From Termitidicoccus mucosus (GTDB lineage: Bacteria; Verrucomicrobiota; Verrucomicrobiia; Opitutales; Opitutaceae): a stretch of DNA of 64,000 nucleotides. Numbering within the stretch: the stretch's first letter is position 1; every line of letters starts with the position of its first letter. The stretch is taken from assembly GCF_038725785.1 (NCBI RefSeq), contig NZ_CP109796.1, positions 4,216,001 to 4,280,000 on the forward strand, read 5' to 3'. The position numbers and the translations under genes are program-made. This document shows, piece by piece, positions 40,200 to 48,851 of this stretch. Under the pieces are notes generated by a model. The model ran no database searches. It saw only the letters and a program-made list of their open reading frames with translations, and was not told the origin of the DNA.

Positions 40200-43100
40200 T
40201 TAGAATCGCCCTTCCACGCCCACCATGATATAAGACGGGGTGACGTAGCGTTGATAGCTATCTGCGTAGGCCGGCGTGTCGGACGCGCGGCGATATACAT
40301 AGCGGTCGCCGGCCAGGATATCATTCCAATTTACATAGACGGAAAATGCCCGTGAAAAACTGTATTTTGCGTTGAGGCCGCAGAGCAGGTAGGAGTCCTG
40401 ATAATCATAAACCTTGTCGGGGAGAACGGGCATGTAATTGGCGTTGGATGTGCCTGGCGCGACGGCGACCATCCCTTTTTTGGTCTCGGCCTGATAGGCG
40501 AAGGAGAAGCGGAGCGAGAAGCGCGGGCGGATATAATTCACGCCCCAGGAAAGCGCGTCGGGGGTGAAGCCGGTAAAATCCTCGGCGTTTTTCCCACCCA
40601 CTTCCAAGTGCGTATAATTTACCCATACCTGCGTTTTCTGAAGCCATTGCGGGAGGAAGAGCAGGTCCTGCCGATAGCTGAATTCCACGCCGGTCAGGTG
40701 AGCGTCGCCCCAGTTGACCCAGCGGTTTAGCACGTAGCCCTGCTCAAGCATGTAGGCGATGTCATTCTCGGCTATGTCGTAGCCCTGAAGAACCTCCTCG
40801 GTGGCGGCCGGAGCCTCTTTCCCGAAAAAATTGGTCACGCGTTTGTGGTAAACGCCGACGGAGCCGAAGCCGCCCTTGAAGAGGTAGGAGTCGAGCGAAA
40901 GGTGGAAGCTGTCCGCCGTCCACGGCTTCAGCCCGGGATTGCCCACCGTAATGGTGCGCGCCAGCTCCGGGTCGCTCGTCCCGGGATCCGGAATGGTGAT
41001 GCCGGCCACGACGTAGCTCACGTCCGGCCTTCCGATGGTGCGGGCGTAGGCGGCGCGGGCCACGAGGTTGGCGGTGAGGGCATAGTTGATGTTGAGGCTG
41101 GGATAAAAGCCGTCGTAATCCTGCCCCTCGTGGAGGGCGCGCTCCTGCCACTTGAGCCGCATTTGCTCCTTGGTGTCGTTGGTGACAAGCAGGTAGCCGC
41201 CGGCGGGGTCTTGGATACGGTTGCCGTTTTCGTCCTTCAGGTAGATGGCGGAGTCGTCGCGGCGCACGCTCCAGCCATCGAGCTTGGTCTTCTCATAGCG
41301 CACGCCGCCGGTCATGCTCAGCCGGTTTTGAAAGAGACGCAGGTCAAATCGCAGGTATCCCGCGGAGACGTCCTCGATCATTTTCTTCGAGTTTTGCGCG
41401 AGGTTTTGGATGGCGGAGTCGTTCAACGAGAACCAGCCGTCGTCCTGGTGCTCCAGAAACAGGTTGTATAATTTCACCGGGCTGATCCAGCGCACAGGGT
41501 GACCGTTCATCGTCACGCCGATGGCCTCGTCCATCACGTCATATTGCGACATGGATTGCCCGTAGGGGCCGTTGAAGGCGTAGGGGTCCGTCCTGCGGCG
41601 GTCGTCCTTTTCGAGCCGGTTCATCGACGCGCCGGCCTTGAGCTGAAACTGGCGGCTGAAAATGCGGGTCACATCGACACGGCCCGAATACAGGTCGGTT
41701 TTATACACGCCGTACTCGTTGCGGACGGAGTTGAGGTTGTAGGTTGCCCCATCGTAGGGATCCACGACCTCGGGATTGGTGGCGCTGTTGGTCGTGATGG
41801 TGTAGCTGGTCGGGAGGATGCTGTCGCCCTCGCCGATGCCGTCGCCGCGCATGTTGAGGCTGATGCGCGAGGCGTAGTAGCCGTTGAAGTAGCCCTTGCC
41901 CTCGTTGGTGCGCGTACGGATGGCGTGCGAATAATAGCCCTTCGCGTCCACGTGCCACTTCGGACCGCGATGCTTGTATTGCAGGGTCGCGTGGGTGTTC
42001 TCCGTCGCGTTTTCGTAGTTGAGCGACGTATTGCCGCCCATCTCGATGACGCCCCTGCCCGCCTTGGAGGAGGTGTAATGAGCGGGGTCGTCGCTGACGG
42101 GATCGTAGGCGTTGGAGGAGTGGAAGCGGGTGGTCAGGCGGCTGGTGGCCGTCTCGGCCGTGGTCTCGCGGTATTGGAGGCTGAGCGACAGCGTGTCGTT
42201 TCGCGCGATTTTCCATTCCATCGCGGCCTGAAGGTTCTCAATCGCGGTAATCTGGGCGATCTGCGACCACTGGGCGGTCGCCAGCGCGATGTCCTTTGGC
42301 ACGTCGTTGCCCTGCGCGTCCTTCACCGAGTATCTCAGGTTCCAAAGGGCGTTTTCGTTCGGTGTGTCCTCGGCGGGACGCTGTCTCCACGACCGCGAGG
42401 CTCCCAGGCTGAAGGCCAGCCTCTTGCCCACCGGCACCACCAGCATCACACTGGCGGACGGCTGCTTGGTTTTGGGCGAAAGTTGCCGCACCGGCTGCCG
42501 GCTGCCGCCGTCGAAGGACAATCCCTCCTTGTTGTTAAAATTCATATACAACTGGTAGTCGAGGTAGGCGCGCTTCGTTCCCAGCAAGCTCTTGCTCACG
42601 AGGTTCAGCGAACCACCCAGACCCGAGGCCGGCATGTCGGGCGTGGGCACTTTGGTGACCTCGACGCGCTCGATGTTCACCATCGGCACTTCCTGCAACG
42701 CCAGCGTGCGTCCGCTGGTCGTGCCGACTCCGGTGCTGGCGATGTCGCCGCCGTCAAGCTGCATATTCGTAAATTCCGCGCCGAAGCCGCCGAGCGCGAG
42801 CTGGCCCGGGTTTTCCCCGTCGTCCACGATGGCCACGCCCGGCAGGAAACGGATGTAGTCACCGATGTTTTCCTGCCCGTAGCTGCCGAGATCCTCGAAT
42901 GCCACCACGTTTTTTATATTGGCCGCGTGGCGCTGCTCGTTCATGGCCAGCGCCTGGGCGCTCATCGCCTGGTCGGCCACCACCTCGAATTTTTCCAGCA
43001 GGACAACATCGTCGCCGGCGGCGGTGCCGCCACCGCGTACGGAGCCAAGGAGCGCGAGCTGGAAATCGCGGACGGCGGTTTTGCCCGGCGCCACCGTCAC

Positions 43101-43433
43101 GGTGGCGGTTTGCGAATCGAATCCCAGATACGAGACCTCCAGTGACACCTCCCCGACCGGCATCTGGGGAAAAAAGAAGCGCCCTTCATCATCCGTAAGC
43201 ACCTCCTGAGGAGTACCCTTGATGCCCACCTTCACCCTGCCTACCGGAAGCCCGTTGGTCGAATTATATACAACGCCCTCGATGTTGCCAGTGCCCGCGG
43301 CTTCCGCCGGCTGGGCTTCGATCAAAGATGCGAGCGGGGCGACGACCATGGTGAGAACAAAAAGCGTCCCCCATCGAAGAATCTGGCCGGGCAATACACA
43401 CAACGGACGAGTAATGATATTCTTGGTTTTCAT
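40200..43433 (-). CDS. TonB-dependent receptor with N-terminal CarboxypepD-regulatory-like domain
   Basis: A 1077-residue receptor. The signal sequence (about 1-45) is followed by a CarboxypepD_reg-like beta-sandwich (about 48-118; GNIEGVVYNSTNGLPVGRVK, TDDEGRFFFPQMPVGEVSLE). A linker with LLEKFEVVADQ follows. The plug domain (about 160-280) contains IGDYIRFLPGVAIVD and IERVEVTKVPTPDMPASGLGG, and the barrel ends in MVGVEGRF. A large receptor of this type without SusD probably transports a glycan released by the following GH27 and sialidase genes, with which it is nearly overlapping. The 216-bp upstream gap holds a weaker operator-like palindrome at 43576-43592. Confidence 0.95.
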   Translation of the reverse strand: MKTKNIITRPLCVLPGQILRWGTLFVLTMVVAPLASLIEAQPAEAAGTGNIEGVVYNSTNGLPVGRVKVGIKGTPQEVLTDDEGRFFFPQMPVGEVSLEVSYLGFDSQTATVTVAPGKTAVRDFQLALLGSVRGGGTAAGDDVVLLEKFEVVADQAMSAQALAMNEQRHAANIKNVVAFEDLGSYGQENIGDYIRFLPGVAIVDDGENPGQLALGGFGAEFTNMQLDGGDIASTGVGTTSGRTLALQEVPMVNIERVEVTKVPTPDMPASGLGGSLNLVSKSLLGTKRAYLDYQLYMNFNNKEGLSFDGGSRQPVRQLSPKTKQPSASVMLVVPVGKRLAFSLGASRSWRQRPAEDTPNENALWNLRYSVKDAQGNDVPKDIALATAQWSQIAQITAIENLQAAMEWKIARNDTLSLSLQYRETTAETATSRLTTRFHSSNAYDPVSDDPAHYTSSKAGRGVIEMGGNTSLNYENATENTHATLQYKHRGPKWHVDAKGYYSHAIRTRTNEGKGYFNGYYASRISLNMRGDGIGEGDSILPTSYTITTNSATNPEVVDPYDGATYNLNSVRNEYGVYKTDLYSGRVDVTRIFSRQFQLKAGASMNRLEKDDRRRTDPYAFNGPYGQSMSQYDVMDEAIGVTMNGHPVRWISPVKLYNLFLEHQDDGWFSLNDSAIQNLAQNSKKMIEDVSAGYLRFDLRLFQNRLSMTGGVRYEKTKLDGWSVRRDDSAIYLKDENGNRIQDPAGGYLLVTNDTKEQMRLKWQERALHEGQDYDGFYPSLNINYALTANLVARAAYARTIGRPDVSYVVAGITIPDPGTSDPELARTITVGNPGLKPWTADSFHLSLDSYLFKGGFGSVGVYHKRVTNFFGKEAPAATEEVLQGYDIAENDIAYMLEQGYVLNRWVNWGDAHLTGVEFSYRQDLLFLPQWLQKTQVWVNYTHLEVGGKNAEDFTGFTPDALSWGVNYIRPRFSLRFSFAYQAETKKGMVAVAPGTSNANYMPVLPDKVYDYQDSYLLCGLNAKYSFSRAFSVYVNWNDILAGDRYVYRRASDTPAYADSYQRYVTPSYIMVGVEGRF

Positions 43434-43575
43434 TGGAGGGTAAATATCTTTGATGCTGTCGTTGCCCGTCGCCGGGCGGGAATGCCGGAGGAGATATACG
43501 GCGGGGAATGGGTGATGAGGGGATTTGTGACGGAAAAGTTATTTTCAAGGCGCGCCAGCGATACTTCAAAGTTAT

Positions 43576-43592
43576 GGTAACCGGAGGAGACC
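43576..43592. promoter_or_regulatory. Weaker operator-like palindrome GGTAACCGGAGGAGACC
   Basis: Its reverse complement (GGTCTCCTCCGGTTACC) fits GGTnYCCnnnGGnnACC, with half sites matching at five of seven positions. It is 143 bp upstream of the TonB receptor start, the farthest of the six sites, so the call is less certain. Confidence 0.45.
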
Positions 43593-43648
43593 GTTGCTCC
43601 CGCCGCACGGTGCATTCGATTCGGCGCGCCCTCCCTGCGGGGTAAAAA

Positions 43649-45319
43649 TCAGGGCGCGGACGGAACTGCGAAGACCCCGTTTCGCTCCAGATCGAGCACA
43701 GTCTCACGTCCGCCGGCGTGAAACCGGACGCGCGCCGGGCCGGGGCGCAGGTTGATGATGCGCAGCACCGCGCCGCTCCAGTCGGTGTCGACGCGCACGC
43801 CGCAGCCGGCACGGAAGATTTCGCGCCCATTGATGCGCGCGCCGGCGACGCCGTCCTTGCTTTCAATCGTATAAGCGTCGCCATCCCAGTGCTGGGTGTA
43901 AGTCGTGGCGTGGCCTTCGCGCCCAAGCGCGCCCCAGTGCAGCTCGTCAAACTCGACGTTGACGCCGTAGAAGCGCGACATGTATTCGAGCACGGCGAGG
44001 AGCGTGGGGCCGTAGTCAACGCGGTTTTTATACGGCGAGGGCGCGCCGGTGCGCGGGTCCCATTGCTGCGGAAATGTTTTTGTCCGCCCGGCGTTGGCGA
44101 TGAGTTTTTCGCCAATCAAGACCATCTCCGCGTTGAAGCCGTAGTTTTCAAGGGCGCGGATGGCGCGCTGGTAGGTGAGACCCATCGGCTCGCCGCTCCA
44201 GTCGTTGGGGCCGGCGCGGTAAATGGGGTCGTTGATGGCGACGGAGGGCAGCGGAAAGGGCGTCCAAAATTCGTCGGGGTTGAGCAGGTGCTCGCGCACG
44301 AAGCGCCCGGCCATTTCCGGCGTGAACACGCCGTGGTGCATTGCGCGCAGGTTGTTGTGCAGGAGGGCGGGCATGGTTTTGTTGTCGCGGTCGCGGTCGA
44401 AACAGGCGCCGCGCTTGTCGTCCCACAAATACGCGCGGAGTTTTTCGCGCACGGCGGCGGCCTTGGCGAGCCACTCGCGCTCCCTGCCGTTGCCGAGCAA
44501 AACGGAGAGGCGGGCGAGCGTGGCCCGGGCATCATAAGAATAGGCCATGAAGTCCATGCTCTCGACCGGAAACACGGGGTCGTCAGGCGGCGCCTCGCCG
44601 GGCCAGCCGCCGCGGTTGAGCTTGGTGCCGGCGAAGCGGTTGGAGTTGTCCTCGCCGGTGTCCCAGACCGACCATGTCTCAAGGCATCCGTCGCCGTCGG
44701 AGTCACGATAGCGCCAGAGATAGGCGTCGAATTTTTCCAAGGAATCGTAAAGCTGGCGGAGATAGGCGGTGTCGCGTTTTTTGTTCCAATAATAAAGGTT
44801 GAGCGCGTGGAACGGGAAACAGAAACCCTGCGTGTGCGTATAGACGGGCAGGAGTTTCTGGTCGCGGTTGTGGTGGCGGATGAGGCCGGGGTAGCGCCCG
44901 TTGGGCAGTTGCTGTTCGATGAAGAGTAGCGTGTTGTTGAACGCGGTGGTCATGTTGCGCTTGGCGTTCATCTCGCCGCCCATCGGCTGGGTTTCGATCC
45001 AGATGCCGTTATAGCCGCCGCCTTCGATGAGCACCGGGCGCCCGGCGAAACTTTTCTCATTCGCCCTGCCGGTCATTTCGGCGGCGGCATAAAGGCCCCC
45101 GAGAAACGTGTCGGAAGTTCGAAACTCCACGCTGGTCGCGACCAGGGACGCACCGGCCTGGCCTGAGACCGGCGCTGCGGCCAGGAACAACACCATCGGC
45201 AGAGCCAAGCGAAGCGTGCAAAAAAGAAAATAAACGGACCGGCAATGAAAACGCCCATTCCCCTCCGAACGAATATCGCCTCCGAGAATTTCTTTATATC
45301 GTATTTTGTTCATATGCAA
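43649..45319 (-). CDS. Secreted MGH1-like glycoside hydrolase
   Basis: A 556-residue protein. The TTG at 45319 has a GGAG six bases upstream; the ATG two codons later (45313) lacks such spacing, so a TTG start is preferred. A signal-type hydrophobic segment (VYFLFCTLRLALPMVLFLAAAPVSG) ends near residue 52, longer than usual for a signal peptide. The helical catalytic domain contains YNGIWIETQPMGGEMNAKR, WSVWDTGEDNSNRFAG, GLTYQRAIRALENYG and PQQWDPRTGAPSPYKNR. It ends with a beta-domain (WSGAVLRIINLRPG). The fold matches MGH1/GH63-related glycosidases, but the substrate is unknown. It lies 48 bp downstream of the SSS symporter. Confidence 0.85.
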   Translation of the reverse strand: MHMNKIRYKEILGGDIRSEGNGRFHCRSVYFLFCTLRLALPMVLFLAAAPVSGQAGASLVATSVEFRTSDTFLGGLYAAAEMTGRANEKSFAGRPVLIEGGGYNGIWIETQPMGGEMNAKRNMTTAFNNTLLFIEQQLPNGRYPGLIRHHNRDQKLLPVYTHTQGFCFPFHALNLYYWNKKRDTAYLRQLYDSLEKFDAYLWRYRDSDGDGCLETWSVWDTGEDNSNRFAGTKLNRGGWPGEAPPDDPVFPVESMDFMAYSYDARATLARLSVLLGNGREREWLAKAAAVREKLRAYLWDDKRGACFDRDRDNKTMPALLHNNLRAMHHGVFTPEMAGRFVREHLLNPDEFWTPFPLPSVAINDPIYRAGPNDWSGEPMGLTYQRAIRALENYGFNAEMVLIGEKLIANAGRTKTFPQQWDPRTGAPSPYKNRVDYGPTLLAVLEYMSRFYGVNVEFDELHWGALGREGHATTYTQHWDGDAYTIESKDGVAGARINGREIFRAGCGVRVDTDWSGAVLRIINLRPGPARVRFHAGGRETVLDLERNGVFAVPSAP

Positions 45320-45366
45320 AATAGTCTCCAGCGCGCCGTTCGGGCAGAGTTTCCCGAAATAAAAAT

Positions 45367-46830
45367 TTATTTATGAAATAATCCCACCACAAACCCCCGC
45401 AGCCGATCCTCTGCCGGCGCGGGCTCGAGGAGGCTGACCGCGTAGCCGACGGCGAACACCACCAGCATGGAGAAAAATCCATACCAGAGCATCGCCACAT
45501 CGGTGCCCCGCCATAACCAGATCGCAGATGCAAAGCCGGCCAGCATGCCAATCAAGGCGCCGCGCGCGGTGGCGCGCCGGAAGAGCATGCCGAGCAAGAA
45601 TGTGCCGACCAGGCTTCCGCCAAACAAATTGCCTATCAAAATCGATGCCTCCAGTATATTGCCGAATTTGTCACCGAAACACGCCAGCGTCGTGGCCAGC
45701 GCGCCCAATAGAAAAGTGCACCAGCGCCCGGCACGCACCCCCGGTTTCCGCGACGTCACACGGGGCCACACATCGGTCAGCGTCACCGTCGCCATCGAGT
45801 TCAACACCGCGCTCATGGTGGACATCGCCGCCGCGAGAATCGCCGCCACCAGCACGCCTTTTATCCCATGCGGGAGCTCTTCGATGATGAATTTCGGAAA
45901 AATATCATTCGGTCCGATATCCGAGGTAATCTTTCCCGGATAAGCCTGATAGAAGGCAAACAGGGCCGCACCAATAAAAAATATCGCAAAACCAACCGCG
46001 GCCGCGGCGATCATCGAGGTGATCATCGCCAGGTTGGACTGGCGTATGTTCGCGGTCGTCAGATAGCGCTGCACCTCCGCCTGATCGACGCCGAACTGGC
46101 TGAGCGTAAACACCGTTCCGCCAAACAGAGCGCCGAGGAAGGTGTAGGACTCCGTCAGGCTCCAGGAGAAGTTGAAGAAATTCAGCCGCCCGTGCTCGTT
46201 GGCGATGGCGATGACCGCAGGCACGCCTCCGTCCACCTTGCTGCAAACCAAACCGAGCACGAAAAAGATCGCCCCGATGAAGATTCCCAGTTGCAGCGTG
46301 TCCGTCCATATGACGGCCTTGATGCCGCCCGCTGTCGTATATAATACGGTGATCAATCCCACCGCGATGACAATGCCGCCGGGCGAAACCCCGATCATGC
46401 GCGCCAGCACCAAGGCGGGCGCATACATGCAAATCGCCAGATAACCCGACTTGAGCAGCAGGAACAAAACGCTCGCCATCAACTTGACGCGGACATCGAA
46501 ACGGCGCTCGAGGTATTCATAGATTGAATAGACATTCAGCCGGAAAAACATCGGCAATATGATGCCGCAGATCACACCGAGCACGATTGGCATGGCCAGC
46601 CGATACTGGAGGAACTGCAAATTGCCCGAAAACGCCATGCCGGGACCGCCCAGAAACGACACCGCGCTGACAATCGTCGCAATGCCGGAAAACATCGCCG
46701 CATACCACGGCACGTTGCGGTCGCCGAGAAAATAGTCCTTCAAGGATTTCTGTTTCCCGGCGAACAGCGCCGCCACGCCGCAAACCATGGCGAAATAGAC
46801 GAGGAGGATTATATAATCGAGGGTATTCAT
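45367..46830 (-). CDS. Sodium/solute symporter (SSS family)
   Basis: A 487-residue SSS-family protein with about 13 hydrophobic segments. Family marks are KSLKDYFLGDRNVPWYAAMFS (about residue 30), YTTAGGIKAVIWTDTLQLGIF (about 170), FGVDQAEVQRYLTT, and GVLVAAILAAAMSTMSAVLNS (about 330). Sodium-coupled uptake is expected. Sialic acid is a reasonable guess because a NanM-like mutarotase gene lies upstream and a sialidase gene downstream, but SSS substrates cannot be told from sequence. It lies 123 bp after the NanM-like gene and 48 bp before the MGH1-like glycosidase. Confidence 0.92.
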   Translation of the reverse strand: MNTLDYIILLVYFAMVCGVAALFAGKQKSLKDYFLGDRNVPWYAAMFSGIATIVSAVSFLGGPGMAFSGNLQFLQYRLAMPIVLGVICGIILPMFFRLNVYSIYEYLERRFDVRVKLMASVLFLLLKSGYLAICMYAPALVLARMIGVSPGGIVIAVGLITVLYTTAGGIKAVIWTDTLQLGIFIGAIFFVLGLVCSKVDGGVPAVIAIANEHGRLNFFNFSWSLTESYTFLGALFGGTVFTLSQFGVDQAEVQRYLTTANIRQSNLAMITSMIAAAAVGFAIFFIGAALFAFYQAYPGKITSDIGPNDIFPKFIIEELPHGIKGVLVAAILAAAMSTMSAVLNSMATVTLTDVWPRVTSRKPGVRAGRWCTFLLGALATTLACFGDKFGNILEASILIGNLFGGSLVGTFLLGMLFRRATARGALIGMLAGFASAIWLWRGTDVAMLWYGFFSMLVVFAVGYAVSLLEPAPAEDRLRGFVVGLFHK

Positions 46831-46854
46831 GAAATTTGTTTTTATTCACCACTC

Positions 46855-46952
46855 TACGAGGCGAAGCCGAGTGGCCTGACAAGGCGCGAAGAGCACAAAG
46901 GAAAGAACTTGTTGGAAACAATCCTTTGCGATCTTTGTGCTGTTGCGGTGAG
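46855..46952. repeat. Inverted repeat, CACAAAGG-type arms
   Basis: The AGCACAAAGGAAAG arm pairs imperfectly with CTTTGCGATCTTTGTGCT. The outer part includes a small stem CCACTC/GAGTGG. Thematically like 1933-2048 and 62158-62235. Confidence 0.7.
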
Positions 46953-46953
46953 T

Positions 46954-48069
46954 TTATTGATTTGCTTTTTTCATTATATAAACGTTGCGCGCCCGGAGGC
47001 CGGGCGCGGGCTCCCCGCCGGCCACGAGCCAGCGGCCGCCCAGATCCGCCACCGCCACGGATGCCGCGCCGAGGGGCATCCTGCCGGCGGCGCGCCATCG
47101 GTTTGTGCCCGCGTCGTATAGCGCCATGTGGTCCGGCAGGGCGGGAGCCGGATTCGCATCCGGCCCCGTCATCCGCGCGAGGTGGCTTCCGTCGGAGCCG
47201 CCCATCACGACCATCTCGCTGTCGGCCGTGCGCGCCGCCGCGGGCAGCAGCGCGCGCCAGGGCAGCGGCGCGACAGGCGACCACGCGCCGGTTTCAAAAT
47301 CATAGGAAAAACCGTCCGCAAGGTAGTCCGTCTCCACCACGCGGCCCGCGGCCTCCGCCCGCCCTCCGAATACGAACAGCCGCTCGCCCGCGCCCGCGCG
47401 CAGCACCGCCGCCGCCGCGCCGAAGCGCGGCGTGCCCGGCAATGACGGCAGCTCGCGCCAGGCCGCGCCGGTTTCCCCGCCCGTCGCGGCGGCAAGGTCG
47501 AGCTGCATGAGCCGGCGCGACGCGCGCCCGCGGTTTTCCCCTCCGATAATATATATTTTTCCGCCCCGGTAAACGGCGGCGGCGTTGGCGGACGGCCCCG
47601 GCAGCGGCGGGAGCGGCGTCCGGACAACACGGCCCGCAGCCCCGTCCCATTTCAATATAAACACGTCCGCGACCGGGCCGGACTCGCCGTTTCCGCCCAT
47701 GATCACGATCCCGTGTTCCGTCGTGACCGACGCGCCCTCGCCGAGGCCGGCGGGCAGCGCCGCCGCGTCGATCTCCCAAGCCGCGCCCTCGGGTGCGTCG
47801 GCGGGACGCGTGAACACACGGCGCGCATACGTCTTTTTTCCACCCTGGCTTGCGGGCACGGGGAAATACGAACCGCCGGCGAGGATGACGCGGCCGTGGC
47901 TCAGCCCGGCATACATGGCCTTCAGCCCGGCCGGTTCCGGCAGGTCGGCGGCGCGCACCCAAGTGAAATCCGCATCGGTTGGCGGGATCACGGGCGCGGA
48001 GAAAGCTCGGATGCCGGCAAACAGGCACACGGCGGGTGCGATGAAGGGATGTTTTTTGAAAAAACGCAT
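46954..48069 (-). CDS. Kelch-propeller protein, N-acetylneuraminate epimerase (NanM)-like
   Basis: A 371-residue secreted kelch-repeat protein. The ATG at 48069 begins a signal peptide (MRFFKKHPFIAPAVCLFAG). Kelch-type blades show as GRVILAGGSYFP, GIVIMGGNGESG, KIYIIGGENRG, RLFVFGGRAE, EMVVMGGSDGS and RWLVAGGEPAPG. NanM converts alpha-sialic acid released by sialidase to the beta form. The sialidase and SSS symporter nearby support that role, but no NanA/NanK/NanE genes are in the window. It is the first gene of the second block, with an operator-like palindrome 77 bp upstream of its start. Confidence 0.82.
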   Translation of the reverse strand: MRFFKKHPFIAPAVCLFAGIRAFSAPVIPPTDADFTWVRAADLPEPAGLKAMYAGLSHGRVILAGGSYFPVPASQGGKKTYARRVFTRPADAPEGAAWEIDAAALPAGLGEGASVTTEHGIVIMGGNGESGPVADVFILKWDGAAGRVVRTPLPPLPGPSANAAAVYRGGKIYIIGGENRGRASRRLMQLDLAAATGGETGAAWRELPSLPGTPRFGAAAAVLRAGAGERLFVFGGRAEAAGRVVETDYLADGFSYDFETGAWSPVAPLPWRALLPAAARTADSEMVVMGGSDGSHLARMTGPDANPAPALPDHMALYDAGTNRWRAAGRMPLGAASVAVADLGGRWLVAGGEPAPGLRARNVYIMKKANQ

Positions 48070-48388
48070 GAGCGAGCGGGTAAGGCGGGGGAATATCGGA
48101 CTGCATGGACACAAATCCAAGCGAGTCGAACAAACAACATGCGTCGGTATCCCGAGGTGACCACGATGCCCCGAAAGCCCCCCGTCCGCGCGGGCCTTCA
48201 AAACAAAGCTTGAAACAAACCGCCGCCCGCTCACTTAGTTTGCGCAGCCATGCGGGACACCGATGGCGGATCGCGGGGTTTGCGCCCCGTTCCGTAGGTG
48301 TCGCAATCACGCCGGCCCGCGCCGGCATACGCTGCAATCAGAACCGTGGCCGCTCCGGTGCAACGACGGCGAGAAACCATCATCCATC
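48070..48388. other. 319-bp divergent gap between NanM-like and SugE genes
   Basis: It holds the operator-like palindrome 48146-48162 for the minus gene. For the plus gene there are small GC hairpins (CGGGGTTTGCGCCCCG near 48275, GCCGGCCCGCGCCGGC near 48312). I could not match a known guanidine riboswitch in this leader. Confidence 0.45.
48146..48162. promoter_or_regulatory. Operator-like palindrome GGTATCCCGAGGTGACC
   Basis: It fits GGTnYCCnnnGGnnACC with the central CCCGAGG shared with the 24598 site. It is 77 bp upstream of the NanM-like gene and would connect the second glycan block to the GntR-LacI regulator. Confidence 0.6.
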
Positions 48389-48715
48389 ATGGCCTGGCTT
48401 TACCTTTTTGTCGCAGGATTATTCGAAATCGTCTGGGCGCTCGGCATGAAGCAGTCCGACGGGTTTACGCGGCTGTGGCCGAGCGTGATCACGTTCGTGT
48501 TCATGCTGCTGAGCTTCGCGCTGCTTGCGCTCGCGATGAAACAACTGCCCCTGGGCACGGCTTACGCGGTGTGGACCGGCATCGGCGCGGCGGGCGCGGC
48601 CATCGCGGGCATGTGTTTCATGGGCGAGCCGCGCGACGCCCTCCGCATCCTGTGCGTCGCGCTCATCGTGGGCGGCGTGATCGGCTTGAAATTGCTGGCC
48701 AAGACAAATGCCTGA
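48389..48715 (+). CDS. sugE: Small multidrug-resistance exporter, Gdx/SugE-type
   Basis: A 108-residue SMR-family protein with four transmembrane segments. The ATG at 48389 gives [20 protein letters not shown] with the essential membrane Glu (residue 13) followed by [23 protein letters not shown] is the conserved TM3 region and GVIGLKL closes TM4. These features match the guanidinium exporter Gdx (formerly SugE) rather than EmrE. It works as a dual-topology dimer. It is transcribed away from the NanM-like gene and 136 bp ahead of the rhomboid-like gene, so may or may not be cotranscribed with it. Confidence 0.9.
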   Translation: MAWLYLFVAGLFEIVWALGMKQSDGFTRLWPSVITFVFMLLSFALLALAMKQLPLGTAYAVWTGIGAAGAAIAGMCFMGEPRDALRILCVALIVGGVIGLKLLAKTNA

Positions 48716-48851
48716 CCCACCCCACCGGGGCGTGCCCGTCCCGACCGCCGCGCCCTTTCAATTTGAAATGGCGGGTCCACCAATTTTTTTCCCATCCCCG
48801 CGCTTTTCCCTTCGCGCCGCCGGGTCCAGCCGTTAAAGACGAGCCCCAATC

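Noticed and set aside
48230-48388. Possible guanidine riboswitch ahead of the Gdx/SugE gene
   Set aside because: GC hairpins are present but I could not match the conserved loop bases of guanidine I, II or III classes; a covariance search is needed.
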